Source: Altererythrobacter sp. KTW20L (lineage in GTDB: Bacteria > Pseudomonadota > Alphaproteobacteria > Sphingomonadales > Sphingomonadaceae). From it: a stretch of DNA of 64,000 nucleotides. Positions 63,113-64,000 of this stretch are shown one piece after another; the first letter of the stretch is position 1, and the number at the start of each line of letters is the position of its first letter. The stretch covers positions 124,001 to 188,000 of the forward strand of contig NZ_JAMFLH010000001.1 in NCBI RefSeq assembly GCF_023501975.1, read 5' to 3'. The notes below the pieces were generated by a model. That model saw only the letters and a program-made list of their open reading frames with translations. It did not search any database and was not told the DNA's origin. Position numbers and translations under genes: made by a program.

Positions 63113-64000
63113 TCAGAACAACTTCCGGAACTCGATTTCGAAGCTGCGGCCGACCGGATCGATCAGGAACGGCTGGTAGCGTAGCGGCACCAGGCCCGCG
63201 CTGTCGGTCACCCGCTGGCGCGTGTCGAAAATGTTGTCCACGTTGAACCCGATGCGCGACCCTTCGAAGAAGGGCACCGCGCTCACCAGGCTGGCACGCT
63301 GGCCAAGATCGGCGAAGGCGCGCACGTTGATCGTGACATAATCGTTGAACTTCAGATCGGTACTGCCGGGCAAGCCGGAGCCATTGATCGTGGAATTACC
63401 GGTGTAGCGGGCATTCCAGATCATGCCAAAACCGTTGTAAAACGTTCCGACCCGCAAGGATCCGCCGTGCTTGGTGCCGCCGCCGCCTGACAATGCATCA
63501 CCGTCGAGCAGGTCGAGCACCGGAAGTCCGGGTGCGATCAGGACTTCGTCCTGCAGGGCCAGGTTGTATTGCAGGTTGACGAACCAGCGCCCCGAAGAGC
63601 CGCCCTGTCCACCGCCACCGAACGGCATACCACCGCCGCCGAAGCCTCCGCCTCCGCCGCCTCCACCAGGGGGACGACCGCCGCCACCAAAGCCGCCTGG
63701 AGGGGGTCCACCGGCAAAGCCGCCGGGAGGTCCACCCTGGGGTCCACCCTGCTGCCCGCCTGCGGCACCGGGCTGGCCGGCCGAACAGATGCGGCTGCGC
63801 ATGGTCTCGAATTCGGTCGCATCGATCACGCCGTCATCGCCCGCCAAACGCTCCAGCATCTGCGGCGGAATGGCGAGCGGCTGGCCATCCTCGCCAACCG
63901 GCGGGGCTTCGCCCGCTGCCGCAGCGGCAATGGCGCGGTTCAACTGAGTGCGCAGGCCATCGGGATCGGCCTCGCAGAAGGTCGCGCGCATCTGGGCAAA
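63113..64000 (-). CDS. TonB-dependent receptor, 3' part, with Gly/Pro-rich insert
   Basis: This is the C-terminal end of an outer-membrane receptor; it runs past the window end. The last strands (GSRIGFNVDNIFDTRQRV, PFLIDPVGRSFEIEFRKLF) form the closing part of the barrel with a terminal Phe as needed for insertion. Before them is a Gly/Pro-rich stretch of about 60 residues (63590-63778) between CSAGQPG and GRWFVNLQYN, probably an extracellular loop. Substrate not known. Confidence 0.9.
   Translation of the reverse strand, partial: FAQMRATFCEADPDGLRTQLNRAIAAAAAGEAPPVGEDGQPLAIPPQMLERLAGDDGVIDATEFETMRSRICSAGQPGAAGGQQGGPQGGPPGGFAGGPPPGGFGGGGRPPGGGGGGGGFGGGGMPFGGGGQGGSSGRWFVNLQYNLALQDEVLIAPGLPVLDLLDGDALSGGGGTKHGGSLRVGTFYNGFGMIWNARYTGNSTINGSGLPGSTDLKFNDYVTINVRAFADLGQRASLVSAVPFFEGSRIGFNVDNIFDTRQRVTDSAGLVPLRYQPFLIDPVGRSFEIEFRKLF

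Noticed and set aside
1-64000. CRISPR arrays, insertion sequences, prophage, rRNA operons
   Set aside because: I found no regular direct repeats with spacers, no transposase or integrase motifs, no phage structural genes and no rRNA-like stretches.

Overview
The window is a compact, high-GC chromosomal segment from an alphaproteobacterium, most likely a sphingomonad of the Erythrobacteraceae type. That placement is an inference from gene content and order: ChvI/ChvG followed by a truncated HPr kinase, RapZ, EIIA-Man and HPr, with pckA divergent; CobS; DUF6152; a K+-independent H+-pyrophosphatase; and a TonB receptor with a Gly-rich insert. Genes are tightly packed with many 1-8 bp start/stop overlaps. 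I see no rRNA or tRNA genes, no insertion sequences, no CRISPR array and no prophage.

Layout. 1-3.1 kb: end of a PQQ-type sugar dehydrogenase, a GNAT acetyltransferase, a CoA-type Nudix hydrolase and the CCA-adding enzyme, which carries a palindromic repeat inserted in frame. 3.5-8.7 kb: a DEAD-box helicase, a small exported protein, parC and a PfpI-type protein. 8.7-10.3 kb: a low-GC pocket with a tRNA-like hairpin, a small secreted protein and a DUF4349 lipoprotein. 10.3-12.7 kb: an Fe-S operon of two cysteine desulfurases and a ferredoxin with anomalous start sites. 12.8-16.8 kb: an alpha/beta hydrolase, TonB, two small proteins and pckA. 17-22.9 kb: ChvI-ChvG-HprK-RapZ-EIIA-HPr, a TrmH-type methyltransferase and a META-domain lipoprotein. 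22.9-28.5 kb: a lipoprotein, rmuC, fhs, DUF1622, a cysteine-rich four-helix protein and a SnoaL-like lipoprotein. 28.5-33.6 kb: def, recR, fmt, truA and a PBP1-type synthase. 33.7-36.2 kb: a DUF6152 operon and a PilZ protein. 36.6-38.5 kb: cobS with an uncharacterised exported protein in place of cobT. 38.7-40.9 kb: an envelope protein with 40 consecutive prolines next to a glycosyltransferase. 40.9-45.8 kb: an HxlR regulator divergent from a GST/glyoxalase-fold detoxification operon. 45.8-49.9 kb: a J-domain protein, BolA, pirin, a coiled-coil lipoprotein, an FKBP isomerase and a DUF2332 protein. 49.9-55.5 kb: hisG-hisD-nusB, thiL and hppA. 55.7-64 kb: a CelD-like acyltransferase with a JmjC-type oxygenase, tesB, uvrC, a diguanylate cyclase, a flavoprotein and the 3' end of a TonB-dependent receptor.

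How it works together. Several housekeeping blocks are recognisable: translation start and tRNA processing (def/fmt/truA/cca), repair (recR/rmuC/uvrC), histidine synthesis and Fe-S supply. A carbon/envelope signalling block couples the acid/envelope two-component system ChvIG to a phosphotransferase cascade and to gluconeogenic pckA. The least explained parts are the polyproline protein with its glycosyltransferase, the HxlR detoxification operon, the in-frame palindrome in cca, the two Fe-S genes lacking normal start codons, and the CelD/JmjC pair.
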